DNA from: Cliona cf. orientalis | Taxonomy: Eukaryota > Porifera > Demospongiae > Clionaida > Clionaidae | DNA: 64,000 bases | Assembly (NCBI GenBank): GCA_963930775.1 | Contig: OZ005689.1 | Coordinates: 12,710,923 to 12,774,922 of the forward strand | Direction of reading: 5' to 3' | The notes under the pieces: model-generated | The model's database searches: none | What the model saw: the letters and a program-made list of their open reading frames with translations, nothing else | Told to the model about the DNA's origin: nothing | Program-made: the position numbers and the translations under genes | Part shown: positions 25,401-32,338 of the stretch, in pieces | How the letters are laid out: the number at the start of each line of letters is the position of its first letter | Numbering within the stretch: position 1 is the first letter of the stretch

Positions 25401-27509
25401 TGGAAGCACGATAAATGAGTGGGCGTATTTAGCACGCCAAGTTGTTAGGACGTATTTGTAGGAGAATTTCTTTAATTCTTCCAGGTAGTTTCGGGTAGTT
25501 TTTGATCAAAAACAAATGCTAGTGGTTTGATTTGGTGACTTATTGTAATATTTTGATGCTTAATTTGATTAAAGTCAAATTCTTAGGGGGGGGGGGAACT
25601 AGGGAGTTTGGGGGGGGAAGCTTCCCCCCCCCCCCCCCCCACTGGATGAAACCCTGATATAAGATCTTGAGTACACCATACAGTAATATACAGTGCCTGG
25701 TGGTACAGTCCAGGTCATACTAATTGAAACTACATCTTATCTTGTTATGCATGGTACTCGAGAGTGTATAAACAATTAGTATGTACACTGACAGCTGCCA
25801 GCAATGCCCCACCATAATGAATAGATTACCCAGAATTGACAATTTGACGCCACAACTACAACACGGGTATTTTTGAGGTCTGTATTAAGTGTAGTACACA
25901 GTACTCATCTCAGCACATGCACAGTAGTTGGTAGCAAAGTAGATAAGATAAGAGTATTAACTACACATGCTGATGTAGTAGCTAACAATGTCATTGTTCT
26001 GGTTCTGGTGGGATATAATATATATACCCACAGTAGCTACTCAACACGACCTCAACAAGGTATTGATTCATCTAGCTACTCACACAATTATTGTCTACCG
26101 TTCATTCATCAGAATAATTCACGTGCAGATCAACAGTCCTATCTCATCTACATGGCTATCCTCAAGTTCCGAATGCATTTGCTACATATCTTGTCTACCC
26201 TTGGCTTATAGGCAGTGAATTAGGGTACTATAACTTTAGTCTGTTCAGCATTTATCATTCACACTTCTGGTCAGTTGAGGATGAATTATCAAGAAAGAGT
26301 TTCATTACATGTATAGTACAGAGTATAGTTCATGCGCAAAAGGTTTTACAAAGTCACTACATGCACCTGCATATCGACAACATATACAAAAGAGAGACAG
26401 TGAGAGATACTATCCTACTTCACTATGGGCATGTTTTACAGCAGTTTACGGGGGTCATGACCTTTGTAATGATATTCACATGTTTGAGGCCTCATTCCTA
26501 GCCGTTTGTGGGCATATAGCTATAATACTTCATGTAGTGTAGAGCACTAATGCAGGTTGATGCAGCTGCTATGTGATATTACAGTAATGTGAAACCATTT
26601 AGCATATGAATATCATTACAAGGGTCATGAGCCCCGTATTAACACAAAATTATGCCATTAGTGAAGTAGGATACTCCCTGTCCTCTATGAATATCATTAC
26701 AAGGGTCATGAGCCCCATATTAACACAAAATTAATGCCATTAGTGAAGTAGGATACTCCCTGTCCTCTATTATATTATACTCTTGACAATAGCCTATGCA
26801 CTTTACGCTATTAAATTCTTTTATCATCCCTCTAAGGATTACTATCATACTAAAGCCTAGGCACTTTGAACAATCAGTTCACACTAGCTAGCTATAGACA
26901 TTAGACTTTCTAGCTGATGACATGCAGTCATGAATGGAACTGGGAGAAACTGGGCTATTCATGAGGTCAGAGTCAAGACTATGTAACATATGAACTGGAG
27001 TATAGCCACAAGAAAATGTGTATATTTTAATAATTAGCTAGTATTGCATAAGTTAAGTAAAGGTGCTTGCCTATGAAATAAGGCCGCTAATTAAGGGATT
27101 TATATATCTATAATAATATGTAGCTATATTATTGACTAGTATAAAAAAGAATGCATATAGCGAGCAAGGTTACAAAATAATAAACGGCATCAATGCATCC
27201 TAAAGTGCTTAATGACATTATCTGCAAAAAATAAGGAAAAATTACCTAGCACCCTATTAGCTAATAATGGTTTCCAGCCATAATAATAATCAATGTTAAA
27301 CTCACAAATAAATTGGTGTGTCTGCTACCGAAGAATGGGAATGGGCGATTAAGAAGAATTGCTTCTGAAGAACCATCATCATTTGGTGGCAGGGAAGAAT
27401 CATTATGAGCTGTTCCAAATGGATAGAAGTCGTCCAGTGGGATTGCAGTTCCCAAACCTCCAAACAGTGTGAAAAGCAGAGCAACACAGTAGCTAAGTGC
27501 ACTTGGCAT
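1457..27509 (-). CDS. NIDO-TIG-AMOP-vWD-EGF extracellular protein, SUSD2/MUC4-like, 3' end outside window
   Basis: Ten exons read from high to low coordinate: 27509-27306, 23550-23266, 21478-21172, 10189-9932, 9623-8972, 8678-8425, 4264-3698, 3385-3128, 2821-2615, 1672-1457. Every junction has GT donor and AG acceptor and the phases match (0,0,1,1,2,1,1,1,1), giving about 1069 residues without a stop. Order: signal peptide (1-22), NIDO (about 60-262), TIG/IPT (266-350), linker, AMOP (about 510-565), Cys-rich linker, vWD (656-880), then four EGF repeats (930-1066). Vertebrate MUC4 and SUSD2 share the NIDO/AMOP/vWD combination, so this is probably a secreted or membrane-anchored adhesion protein. 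The last exon ends in phase 1, so more exons (perhaps a TM segment) lie left of the window. Intron 3 is about 11 kb and full of transposons. The exon chain is my reconstruction; missed small exons are possible. Confidence 0.85.
1981..2229 (-). CDS. Possible small secreted protein inside intron 9
   Basis: 82-codon frame, ATG at 2229. The N-terminus MRLLLIMYMYVLAITQA looks like a signal peptide and is followed by RVPCGTSKAYVV, KCCV and a basic tail. It has four cysteines after the leader. It lies between the duplicated EGF exons, in the same orientation, and could be a nested gene, an alternative exon or chance. I recognise no family. Confidence 0.25.
   Translation of the reverse strand: MRLLLIMYMYVLAITQARVPCGTSKAYVVTDLLHEQLTKDDFKCCVPQRDTIDTSELGLATQPHCKKNRLLGSRLSPRSILS
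2615..2821 (-). CDS. Exon 9: two EGF-like repeats
   Basis: Contains CDPSCENGVCVSNDTCSC, then EGYTGDICD (EGF repeat 1), and ECVENLCENGGTC plus CSCPDHYFGLLCQ (EGF repeat 2). Six-cysteine spacing is intact in both. The acceptor is atgcag and the donor gtatgt, phase 1 on both sides. Exon 10 has the same layout, so this is one of a pair of duplicated exons. Confidence 0.87.
3128..3385 (-). CDS. Exon 8: vWD C-terminal extension
   Basis: Joined in phase 1 to exon 7 it reads FGVTW-IINSTEESLFTYN, matching the MUC4/SUSD2 continuation after vWD (FG.TW.I....SLF.Y). It then has the F.P.F stretch, VCGDDIFCQYD and a TG..D.G..T motif. The acceptor is ttttttag at 3386 and the donor gtacct at 3127. Confidence 0.8.
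3698..4264 (-). CDS. Exon 7: von Willebrand factor type D domain
   Basis: 189 residues starting FTFGDPHIVTLDNFKYTFNG, the vWD signature (FGDPH..T.D...Y.FNG.GEY), followed by LQGRM.QA and, near the end, KTAGLMGNYNGDPTDDLVP (GL.G..NG...DD). The domain runs into exon 8. The donor gtgagt at 3697 gives phase 1, restoring FGVTW across the junction. Codons match the family throughout, with no breaks. Confidence 0.9.
4373..4408. repeat. Poly(C) tract, 36 bases
   Basis: Uninterrupted C run in intron 6 of the NIDO/AMOP gene, preceded by a G-rich stretch. The length may be affected by assembly. Confidence 0.9.
5271..5325 (+). repeat. Degenerate telomere-like GGGTTA repeats
   Basis: Contains TTAGGGT, GGATTAGGGTTAAGGTTAGG and GGGTTTGGGG units. 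A short interstitial stretch within intron 6, too degenerate to be a working telomere. Confidence 0.5.
5918..6225. mobile_element. MITE family A (AAAATTGAAGGATGAAGTA ends)
   Basis: Inverted arms of over 100 bp: the left arm has AAAATTGAAGGATGAAGTA and GGGATGGCAGGGTCAAAAAG, the right arm their complements. Sister copies are at 13545-14400 (interrupted) and 58925-59315. Non-coding. Confidence 0.75.
6460..7135 (+). mobile_element. Repeat family R1 (CTCGAGCCTTGCGC units), copy 1
   Basis: Begins near the TTATTGGCAGCAGCTAATC stretch, has two internal copies of a block containing CTCGAGCCTTGCGC, then an AAAG microsatellite at 6897-6920, and ends GGCATATCCGGGCCATCCC. The same layout recurs at 11104-12900 (inverted) and 59370-63420 (interrupted). 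I see no protein-coding frame. Confidence 0.6.
7206..7972. mobile_element. MITE family M (GAGAGTATCCTACTTCACTA ends), interrupted
   Basis: The ends GGAGGGAGAG/TATCCTACTGCACTATGGG and the mirrored right end are inverted repeats of about 80 bp. The left arm is split after GAGAGTA by the element at 7225-7679. Intact relatives are at 10262-10492 and 26396-26770. Confidence 0.7.
7223..7681. mobile_element. MITE, TACCGTATGGTGGGTAATTT ends, nested in family M
   Basis: The left end TACCGTATGGTGGGTAATTT mirrors AAAATTACCCGCCATACGGT(A) on the right. It sits at a TA in the family M arm; comparison with 10279-10290 (GGGAGAGTATCC) shows the empty site. Internal ACGAAAAT motifs repeat. Non-coding. Confidence 0.75.
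8425..8678 (-). CDS. Exon 6: post-AMOP cysteine-rich linker
   Basis: About 85 residues with QQCCYDSDGNLI, VLPAIYCCKG, VTCQLYYERRPS and CEPPQP. In MUC4/SUSD2 proteins this block (G.QCCYD..G.L, CC, C..Y...RPS) links AMOP to vWD. Acceptor phase 2 joins AG from exon 5 to T (Ser). The donor is gtacga with phase 1. Confidence 0.8.
8972..9623 (-). CDS. Exon 5: inter-domain region and AMOP domain
   Basis: 217 residues. The first two thirds form an unassigned beta-rich linker. The last third is an AMOP domain: C..WY at ECIEWY, then VPDCCQT, a D-x-F-like FVRD, and HPGAASCYRQ. The CC and terminal HPGA..CY pattern is diagnostic. Acceptor choice (9624-9625) is set by phase: the G from exon 4 plus CT gives Ala. 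An open frame upstream of this acceptor is probably intron. The exon ends in phase 2. Confidence 0.82.
9932..10189 (-). CDS. Exon 4: TIG/IPT domain
   Basis: The acceptor tttacag leaves exon sequence beginning TGAGGCTTAC, which completes the phase-1 G of exon 3 as Val. Residues RLTVGPRFGNIFGGTAVHLT are the signature opening of an IPT/TIG Ig-like fold (P..G...GGT.V.L.G), ending GQGRFYA. TIG directly after NIDO is typical of SUSD2-like proteins. Confidence 0.8.
10262..10492. mobile_element. MITE family M, compact copy
   Basis: Uninterrupted copy in intron 3 of the NIDO/AMOP gene. Left end GGGAGAGTATCCTACTTCAC, right end GAC TATGGGCC-type complement, with central GGTCATGACC motifs. Confidence 0.65.
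10617..11086 (-). mobile_element. CGCGCATGCGCAAGGGGTAA-end repeat (family G), inverted copy
   Basis: One end carries the AAGGGGTTATAAAG/CGCATGCATGCGGGGTAA block, the other ATAGAGCTC. The family recurs at 13112-13536, 17290-17735, 35347-35755 and 42372-42770. No coding frame is conserved among copies. Confidence 0.5.
11104..12900 (-). mobile_element. Repeat family R1, copy 2, inverted and interrupted
   Basis: Starts AGTAGGGATGGCCCAGACAC (complement of the R1 end) and includes a TTTC microsatellite at 12442-12458 at the equivalent position. It finishes near a CTCGAGGCGTCAATG-like block and CTAGC-rich palindromes at 12715-12850. It is interrupted by 11512-11986. Confidence 0.5.
11512..11986. 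mobile_element. TIR element inside R1 copy 2
   Basis: Perfect 32-bp terminal inverted repeats beginning GGCCACACCAAATTGATTAC and ending in its complement at 11986. Short interior without a frame. No clear target duplication. Confidence 0.75.
13112..13536 (-). mobile_element. Family G repeat, inverted copy
   Basis: Runs from the ACTAGAGCTCTATAGAGCAC end to two tandem copies of TACCCCTTGCGCATGTGCGC at 13478-13536. The interior shares GTCGATAAACCACAGGCATG with other copies. Confidence 0.55.
13662..14310. mobile_element. TACCGTATAGCGGG element carrying a captured gene fragment
   Basis: Ends TACCGTATAGCGGGAAATTT and its complement at 14310. A complete 104-bp hairpin of the same family occupies 13662-13765; the remainder carries the HIRAN-like fragment. 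A sister element without the fragment is at 50070-50280. Confidence 0.65.
13910..14101 (-). pseudogene. HIRAN-like domain fragment captured by a MITE
   Basis: The minus-strand frame has MIRGYHG near its start, then CIREPGNVRDPYAVAV, IVGHVPRKMSAICSLFL. The REPxNxxDxxAVAV...VGHVPRK pattern is the HIRAN-like domain seen in many invertebrate predicted proteins. A second frame over the first part reads HEYQSIWEADV, the expected family sequence, so at least two frameshifts have occurred. It lies inside the 13662-14310 transposon, so it is a captured, non-functional fragment. Confidence 0.5.
14714..14923. mobile_element. MITE, TACCGTAGGTCAGGTTTTAA end, uninterrupted
   Basis: The right end is the complement of TACCCTAGGACGGGTTTTAA. 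Inverted relative to 566-1319, and it preserves the empty site for the element nested there. Confidence 0.72.
15110..15367. mobile_element. MITE, GCACCTATCAATGTATTGCC ends
   Basis: The left end GCACCTATCAATGTATTGCC is mirrored by GGGCAATACATTTATAGGTGC. G-rich interior. A relative at 41918-42229 has a clear 5-bp duplication. Confidence 0.72.
16300..17190. repeat. Unclassified dispersed repeat
   Basis: Shares blocks such as GTTCCTAAGTC and ATGAGCCGAACTGATAA with the inverted region 29640-29720. Ends are not defined and I see no coding frame. Confidence 0.35.
17290..17735 (+). mobile_element. Family G repeat
   Basis: Starts GCACGCGCATGCGCAAGGGG, passes CGGCACGAAAATCGCCATAC and ATCGACCACACCCACTC, and ends GGGTATGTGCTCTACAGAAC. 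Same order as 42372-42770. Confidence 0.6.
17770..18830. other. Intron 3, mixed old repeats, no gene
   Basis: 17930-18060 resembles 29930-30060 (AGAAGCTCTCTGCCATG region). 18400-18720 resembles 44630-44930 inverted (GCGATCGCTCAGAGC motif). No supported exon. Confidence 0.35.
18833..19180. mobile_element. MITE, CAGGGGTGTACCC ends
   Basis: The left CAGGGGTGTACCCAGG pairs with the right GGTACGCCCCTG. GCGCGCGAAGCGCGCG palindrome inside. hAT-like terminal motif; superfamily is a guess. Confidence 0.55.
19481..19808. mobile_element. MITE, CAGTGGCGGATCTAGGGTTT end, ATGAT duplication
   Basis: The right end is TAAATCCACCACTG. ATGAT stands on both sides (19476-19480 and 19809-19813). A larger relative with the same ends is at 43271-44533. 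Confidence 0.68.
20083..20275. mobile_element. TTTGGCGGGAATTAAATT-type MITE
   Basis: The motif GCCAAATTTAAATCCGCC and its complements recur across 190 bp, with TTGGCGGGGAATTAAATT at the left and AATTTAATTCCCGCCAA at the right. Confidence 0.6.
21172..21478 (-). CDS. Exon 3: C-terminal half of NIDO domain
   Basis: Begins TNTFQCILTTNGRRSFAIFLY and includes DGEIQWTTGDASGGNGG, then AQVGFNAGDG and GVWIFRVDE near the end. These are the conserved NIDO features (N-T-F-Q strand, I.WT.GDA, GVW.FRVD). The acceptor is tgtacag and the donor CAG|gtttga, leaving phase 1. The next compatible exon is 11 kb downstream. Confidence 0.88.
22100..22288. mobile_element. Short TIR element, TCAGTGCCTCCAA ends
   Basis: TCAGTGCCTCCAA at 22100 and its complement near 22276-22288. 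Lies in intron 2. Ends only, no coding capacity. Confidence 0.45.
22722..22743. repeat. Poly(G) tract, 22 bases
   Basis: Uninterrupted G run in intron 2 of the NIDO/AMOP gene, adjacent to a GGCGGCAGAAG / CTTCTGCCGCC inverted pair (22751-23070). Confidence 0.85.
23266..23550 (-). CDS. Exon 2: NIDO domain, central part
   Basis: 95 residues, beginning VNNNGLLSFDAP and containing APYWGDVDTRGVGTVWYRE and FIATWDRVGYY, which are NIDO landmarks (the APYW.D.D motif and the TW..VGYY strand). The acceptor is cag at 23551 and the donor gtatg at 23265, both phase 0. Reading continues a little into the intron, but the GT donor restores the domain on exon 3. Confidence 0.88.
24776..25223. mobile_element. 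TIR element with TAA duplication, Harbinger-like MITE
   Basis: The left end GGCCCCAATTCCTTGATTAT mirrors ATAATCAACGAATTGGGGCC; the repeats continue through TAGTTTCTCATCA. TAA lies on both sides (24773-24775 and 25224-25226). The 3-bp TWA duplication fits PIF/Harbinger, but no transposase is present. Confidence 0.7.
25370..25656. mobile_element. MITE, CAGGGTTTTATCTAG end
   Basis: The right end CTGGATGAAACCCTG pairs with the left CAGGGTTTTATCTAG. ATATA on both sides. Poly(G) and poly(C) runs near the right end form an inverted pair. Confidence 0.65.
26396..26770. mobile_element. MITE family M with an 82-bp tandem duplication at its right end
   Basis: The right arm (from ATGAATATCATTACAAGGGT to GATACTCCCTGTCCTCT) occurs twice in a row, at 26606-26688 and 26689-26768, nearly identical. 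Confidence 0.65.
27306..27509 (-). CDS. Exon 1: signal peptide and start of NIDO
   Basis: ATG at 27509. It encodes 68 residues: a hydrophobic leader (SALSYCVALLFTLFGGLGTA) with likely cleavage before IPLDDF, then an acidic stretch and FPFFGSRHTNLF, typical of the start of a NIDO domain. The donor is a strong gtgagt at 27305. It joins in phase 0 to exon 2 to make NLF-VNNNGLLSF, the classic NIDO strand, which supports both the start and the splice. Confidence 0.82.
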
Positions 27510-28186
27510 AATACAGTACAGTGACTGATCTTCCGTGGGGTTTTCAATTCTTTGATATTGCTAATTATCCCAGGGGTTAAAATTATAATTATGCTCATAA
27601 TAATACTAAATTCAACTGCAAATTACCTATTGATCTAAGAGAGCTGCTGTATATTATCCTTGCCCTGGCGTGGTACCAATTGCAAGCGATTCTGATTACC
27701 GAGTCAGCCTCTGTTGTTTTAAAAGGCTATCGCTGCAATAATGATAACAATAAACGTGTACTTTTACGTCATAACCATTATGTATCACGGGACACTACCT
27801 AGCTACTTTATCGCGGCAATCGAAGAAGATAAGGTCAAGGTGTGATAAGCTTAGGTATTCCATCGTGACGCACGCATACGGCGACTTTCGATTTTCTTGC
27901 GTCACAGACGTGTGACCATTGAGCTATAGCTAATAATATTATTAACGCCCGGCGCGCATGCGCACGAGGGTTACGGTAGTCTGTTTATCTGTCTGTCTGT
28001 TTGTTTGTTACCAGTCTACTGCCTGCATAAGACATTTATGCAACAAAATGAACGTACCAGTCAATTTTGCGCCGAATTCCAGAGGGTTTCAACTAAGAGA
28101 TTTCGCTAAAAAGCTTTCTCTCATAAGTTATAGGCTAATAGCTTATTCTTCATTTTTAGCATAGCGGAGTCAGCCATTTTTCATTC
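27510..28186. other. Upstream region of the NIDO/AMOP gene
   Basis: About 680 bp before the ATG at 27509. No clear TATA box that I would defend. 27945-28150 contains a partial family G-like end (GGCGCGCATGCGCACGAGGG, then GTCTGTCTGTTTGTTTG). Confidence 0.35.
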
Positions 28187-28474
28187 CCGGTGTCACAGGG
28201 TAGAACCTCCCCCCGGAAATTTCCTCCGGGGGAGAGAATATCCTAAGTACAAATTCTCCCCCCAGAGAGAGTATCCTAGTAAATTATCTCCCCCTCCAGG
28301 GTAAAACCTCCACCCTACCAAACTTCACAAGGCATCTCCCCTGTGTGTCTGTACATAGCCACTTGATGTCTGCATGCACTTAAGTTGTAACAACTATAAT
28401 GTGGAATATTGAAATAATAAATAATTATGAAGAGAAATACGGTAGATATCAGTCATTATATGATCATGAGTAGA

Positions 28475-28837
28475 TCAACATTTACAACATTTATGACAAA
28501 ACCAGTCTCCATGAGGAACATTGTTCTGTCCTGCACCAGTAATATCACACTCGTCACACCGCTTGCAAAATTCTTGCACATCTCCATGAATTCCTTTCCA
28601 GTAGAACTTGTCTACAATCTGGAATGATGATATAGCTAAGTAAGTTTCTAAACAATGATATACCTTGCCATAGGTTTTGTCCCTACCAAAGTGCATTCCG
28701 TCAATGCCATCGTGGCACATTCTTAAAATCTGCTTTTTTTCCTCCTCCTTCACAATCACTCGACGCTTTCGCACCAGGTCAACTTTTTTGTCGATAACCT
28801 CAACATAGAGTACATTGTAGGTTGTTCTCAACAACGT
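28475..28837 (-). pseudogene. H2C2 zinc-binding integrase domain with PHD-like tail (transposase relic)
   Basis: Two exon pieces, 28837-28664 and 28618-28475, joined across a 45-bp GT-AG intron in phase 0 so that DKTYGK runs into IVDKFYWKG. The product has RRVIVKEEEKKQILRMCHDG, HFGRDK, FYWKG and CKRCDEC, the H2C2 zinc-binding N-terminus of Gypsy/Ginger integrases (H-x-H...C-x2-C). It passes directly to PHGDWFCHKC, resembling the end of a PHD finger. The catalytic core that should lie between is absent. Nothing suggests activity. Confidence 0.6.
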
Positions 28838-28931
28838 ACCTGCATGTAGGTATAATTATTGCTCTTCAAATGACATCGGATACTGTAAATAATGCATAGT
28901 GTAGCCTGTTGCCCGTTGCGGCAGGACCTAC

Positions 28932-29053
28932 CTCGAAGCCTTATCTCTTATGTTTCTTTTTTTATTCTCGCTAAGGCCAGATCGGTATTTGTTTGAAGTG
29001 CTCGTTTTGTATCGCAAAATGTCATCATACTCCTGACAGTGTACTGTGGCCAT
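28932..29053 (-). pseudogene. Probable N-terminal exon of the Ginger-like transposase
   Basis: ATG at 29053, MATVHCQEYDDILRY, ending GLSENKKRNIRDKAS before a gtaggt donor. The KKRxIRxKA motif commonly precedes the H2C2 domain in such integrases. Its phase does not join the downstream exon cleanly, consistent with decay or a missing exon. The preceding 140 bp contains imperfect tandem repeats of GTCCTTGAAGAGTTGAT. Confidence 0.45.
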
Positions 29054-29246
29054 AAAAATATTAGGGTGATTGCAGTGAAGTGATGTAGTCCTTGAAGAGT
29101 CGATGTCCTTGTCAAGTTGATTGCAGCGAAGAGTGATGTAGTCCTTTGAAGTCCTTGAAGAGTTGATATCCTTGATGAGTCGATGCATATATGTCCTTGA
29201 TGAGTTGAAGTGGTAGTTGGATGGCTTTGAAGTTCATATGAATACT

Positions 29247-29301
29247 TAGCCTCGTTCCCAGGCCCTTCAAGAGGAGGAGGAGGGGCCTGGGAACGAGGCT
29301 A
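29247..29301. mobile_element. Hairpin MITE, TAGCCTCGTTCCCAGG ends, 9-bp duplication
   Basis: TAGCCTCGTTCCCAGGCCC and its complement enclose a short GAGGAGG loop. The perfect 9-bp duplication ATGAATACT flanks it (29238-29246 and 29302-29310). Same family as 41027-41168 and 40151-40728. Confidence 0.8.
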
Positions 29302-29589
29302 ATGAATACTGTGTGTTGCTCATGCTGCCACCCTGCTTTTATAGAACCCTTGACACCTAGTAGCTACCTACTGAGTAGCCAGGTTTATTGGAAGGTCAAA
29401 TTTTGGCGCGTAATGTCCGCACACAGCGCGCGCACCCGCGTACGTATGGCCGGAGGTTTTGCCCTAGGGGCGGAGCCCAAGCCCTGGAAGTACGAACGTA
29501 CGAAGTCTCCGGGCGGAGAAAATTTCCTTAGACCGTTACCTCCGGGGGAGGAGATTTCACCCGGAGGTCCTACCCTGTGACACCGGTAC

Positions 29590-30130
29590 CGTAAACTTGG
29601 GTTAAATCCCTTCCGTATACTACTTGTGGTAATGTCTATAACCATAGCGTAAGACCTCGACTATCGTCCGAATTATCAGTTCGGCTCATAAATCGACTTA
29701 GGAACACTTTCAGACCTTGCTTCAAAGTTCTACAGATACATCTTCGCCTCCCCTACAAGAGGATATCGCGTAAGCCGCCATATATCGGCATGTACGTAAT
29801 ACCAGCACCGCCCGTGCCAATCATCGGCACCTAGTTTACGACGTATTTTACGGGATTATACGGACATCGCTGGAGCGTTTACGGACCTGAAACTTTCAAT
29901 GGCCATTGCACATCAAGGAAAGTAAACAGGAAGAAAAGGATGATATTACTGGCAAGAAGGCATGGCGAAGAAGCTCTATATACCAAGTTCGATCAAAATC
30001 GGATGAAGTATCTGGCGTCTACAGGGAGAAACAGCTCATGGCGGCTTTACCGTGGCCTAGCAAGAGCTAGAAAGATTATTATTCCGTCATAGTTGCTCTT
30101 AAGGTGGAGGCTAATGCCTAGAACACATCC
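29590..30130. repeat. Unclassified dispersed repeat, inverted relative of 16300-18060
   Basis: Shares TTATCAGTTCGGCTCATAA and the AAGGCATGGCGAAGAAGCTC region with intron 3. Termini not resolved, no gene. Confidence 0.35.
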
Positions 30131-30238
30131 AAGTCCTTCATGAATTTATTATACTGTTGAAACGGCTCTAGTATCGATTTTACATGTACTATCAACACAT
30201 TCACGGCTGCCGTTTGAAGACGATGCAAGCGATTGATA

Positions 30239-30870
30239 TTTTTTTTTTTTTTTTTTTTTCTCTATAACAATTCTTGCATTATACAGAATGAAAATGCAAA
30301 GGATGCACAATAGCTGGTAGCTAATCAAGTGTACACCCAGAAATAAAACAATATAAAAGGACAATAAATATAATATTAAGAGTATGATGGTACATTAGAA
30401 TAAGGAGATAAAGTAGCAAAAAGTAAGTTAGCTACAACAATGATTTCTTAAAAGAAGGTAAAGTCGAGCAAGTAGCTAACCTGCTCCTCAGTGAGGGAAT
30501 TCCATGCTGAAATGGAATTAGGTACAAAAGACATATGAGTACGTGCAAATGGTTGGAAAAGTGTTAGTGATCTTTGCAGCCGTTCACTTTGTGAAGGTCT
30601 CATCTCGACAATGCCTTCGGGAAAATAACATAGACCATGAATAATTCTGTGCAGTTGAGATAACTTAGAGTGTAACCTGCGAGAAGAGAGAGATGGTAGA
30701 TCAGATAAAGCCAAGAGGTCTTGGTAGCTACTGTCCCAGTTGTGGGTGATCAGCTTAAGAGCAAATTTCTGTGTGTTCTCCAACAACTGGATGTCTTTTG
30801 CAGTGTGGGGATCCCATAGAGCTGCTGCGTATTCTGGGATCCCCACACTGCAAAAGACATCCAGTTGTTG
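30239..30870 (-). mobile_element. Non-LTR retrotransposon 3' fragment with poly(A) tail
   Basis: A minus-strand frame from 30846 to 30448 encodes the region downstream of a LINE reverse transcriptase: PEYAAALWDPHTAKDIQLLE, QKFALKLI, RRLHSKLSQLHRII and SISAWNSLTEEQV. Poly(A) is seen as a T run at 30239-30260 on the plus strand. 5'-truncated. Its 5' end is a 36-bp inverted repeat (30781-30816 and 30835-30870). Confidence 0.75.
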
Positions 30871-31358
30871 ATATGAGAAGAGAGATATAGTAAGAGGACA
30901 TCCTAAAGTATCTGGGGATATTTTTTCTATAATTTTCTGGCAAGTAAGGCAGCAGTAAAAGGCTCAAGAAGGCCAAGGTGCCAATAAATGGCGCATTCTC
31001 CATAGTATGGAAAAGAATAGGCGTGCCGATAATAGGTACCGGTTGCCGATAAATGGTATTGTGATGTCTGCGCATTAGCGCTTATAGCTCATCGATTACT
31101 AGGGCCTACCTCTCTGGATTCTAGCTAATGAAAGCCTACTTCAAGAGCTTTCTTTTGGTGCAAGAATCAACTTCATACATCATTCCTGGCGGTTATGTAG
31201 ACAATGGCGTATTTTAAGAAATTATATTGCCCTTAGACCTAAAGGGAAGATTTTACGCCAATGTTTCTCTTAGACCTAAAGGGTAGATTTTACGCCACGC
31301 TCGCCGTTTTGTACATAACGGGGACATTTTACGCAAGGTATTTTGGCGCATATCTGCC

Positions 31359-31795
31359 CTTTTTTTTTTTTTTTCTATAATACTTTATGCAACACATAGG
31401 TATGCAGTGGATACATAGATAGTTAAGACAACTAATCAAGTATGTACCCAGAAACTATGTAAAAGTATAATAAAACGAAAAGAAAAGCAGACACACAAGT
31501 TAATTATGAGGCATTGAAATGCTATTTTTGAAAGACGCGAGAGTCTGCATTGTGACCTGATCTTCGTTCAACAAATTCCACGCTCGGATTGAGCTTGGAA
31601 CAAAGGAGTGAAAATAGTAGTTTGTTCGAGCAAACGGACATTGTAGAGTGTCTGATCTTGCGAGCCTACTGGAGTGGGAGGGTTGTGTGATGAAGATGTC
31701 CTCAGGGAAATAGCAGAGGCCATGAACAATCTTGAAGACTTGTGCAAGTTTCAGGTGAAGTCGCCGCTCACTTGTGTTTGAACATTATAATAACA
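31359..31795 (-). mobile_element. Second 3' fragment of the same LINE family
   Basis: The minus strand reads HGLCYFPED, then RLARSDTLQ and SIRAWNLLNEDQV, homologous to the fragment at 30448-30846. Its 3' UTR (ATCAAGTATGTACCCAG) matches the neighbour's, and a T run at 31361-31373 is its poly(A). It interrupts a region of TTTTACGCC-containing repeats (31230-31340 and 31800-31960). Confidence 0.7.
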
Positions 31796-32338
31796 TTATA
31801 AAGGGAAGATTACACGCCAACCATATGAGTGGCGTAAAAGTTTCTCTTTATAATAATAAACAAACACAAGGGTGAGTTTATGCGCCGCGATCTCGGCCGT
31901 TCTTAGCGGATCTGAGCATGCGCAAAGTATCCTACTGAGTGGCGTAAAAGCTTCTCTTTATGATAGCCGAGCGTTCTGCACTTTAGTACTCTAGTTACCA
32001 TATCTATAGTATTAAAAATATTATCATAGCAATCATACATCGGCTACGCGCGCAAGCTCGAAGTTCAGTCACAACAGGCAAGGGGTCGTCTGAGAGACAG
32101 AACATTATTATAGTAGTAGAAACAGACTGATTCCCAGACCTGTTGTGCAACACTCTATGCAGCTGCAGCTGTTTCCAGTTTGTAGCTATTAATCTTACTA
32201 AAATTATTTATGAAAGGCAATTTAATGACATAATAGGCCAGAATCTGAACCAAAACCAGAATTTGAATGGATTTTTATCCATGGCACACAATTTAGTGAC
32301 AGCTGCATCTTTTTTAGAATCTTTATTCTTGTAATAAG

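Larger units (their letters stand above)
28191..29582. mobile_element. Ginger-like DNA transposon, internally deleted
   Basis: Terminal inverted repeats TGTCACAGGGTAGAACCTCC (left) and GGAGGTCCTACCCTGTGACA (right), one mismatch in 20. CCGG flanks both ends (28187-28190 and 29583-29586). It encloses a minus-strand H2C2 integrase-like relic. TGT...ACA ends, a 4-bp duplication and a Gypsy-type integrase are the hallmarks of the Ginger superfamily. At 1.39 kb, with no catalytic rve core visible, it is a defective copy. A 9-bp-duplicating hairpin (29247-29301) has inserted into it. Confidence 0.68.
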
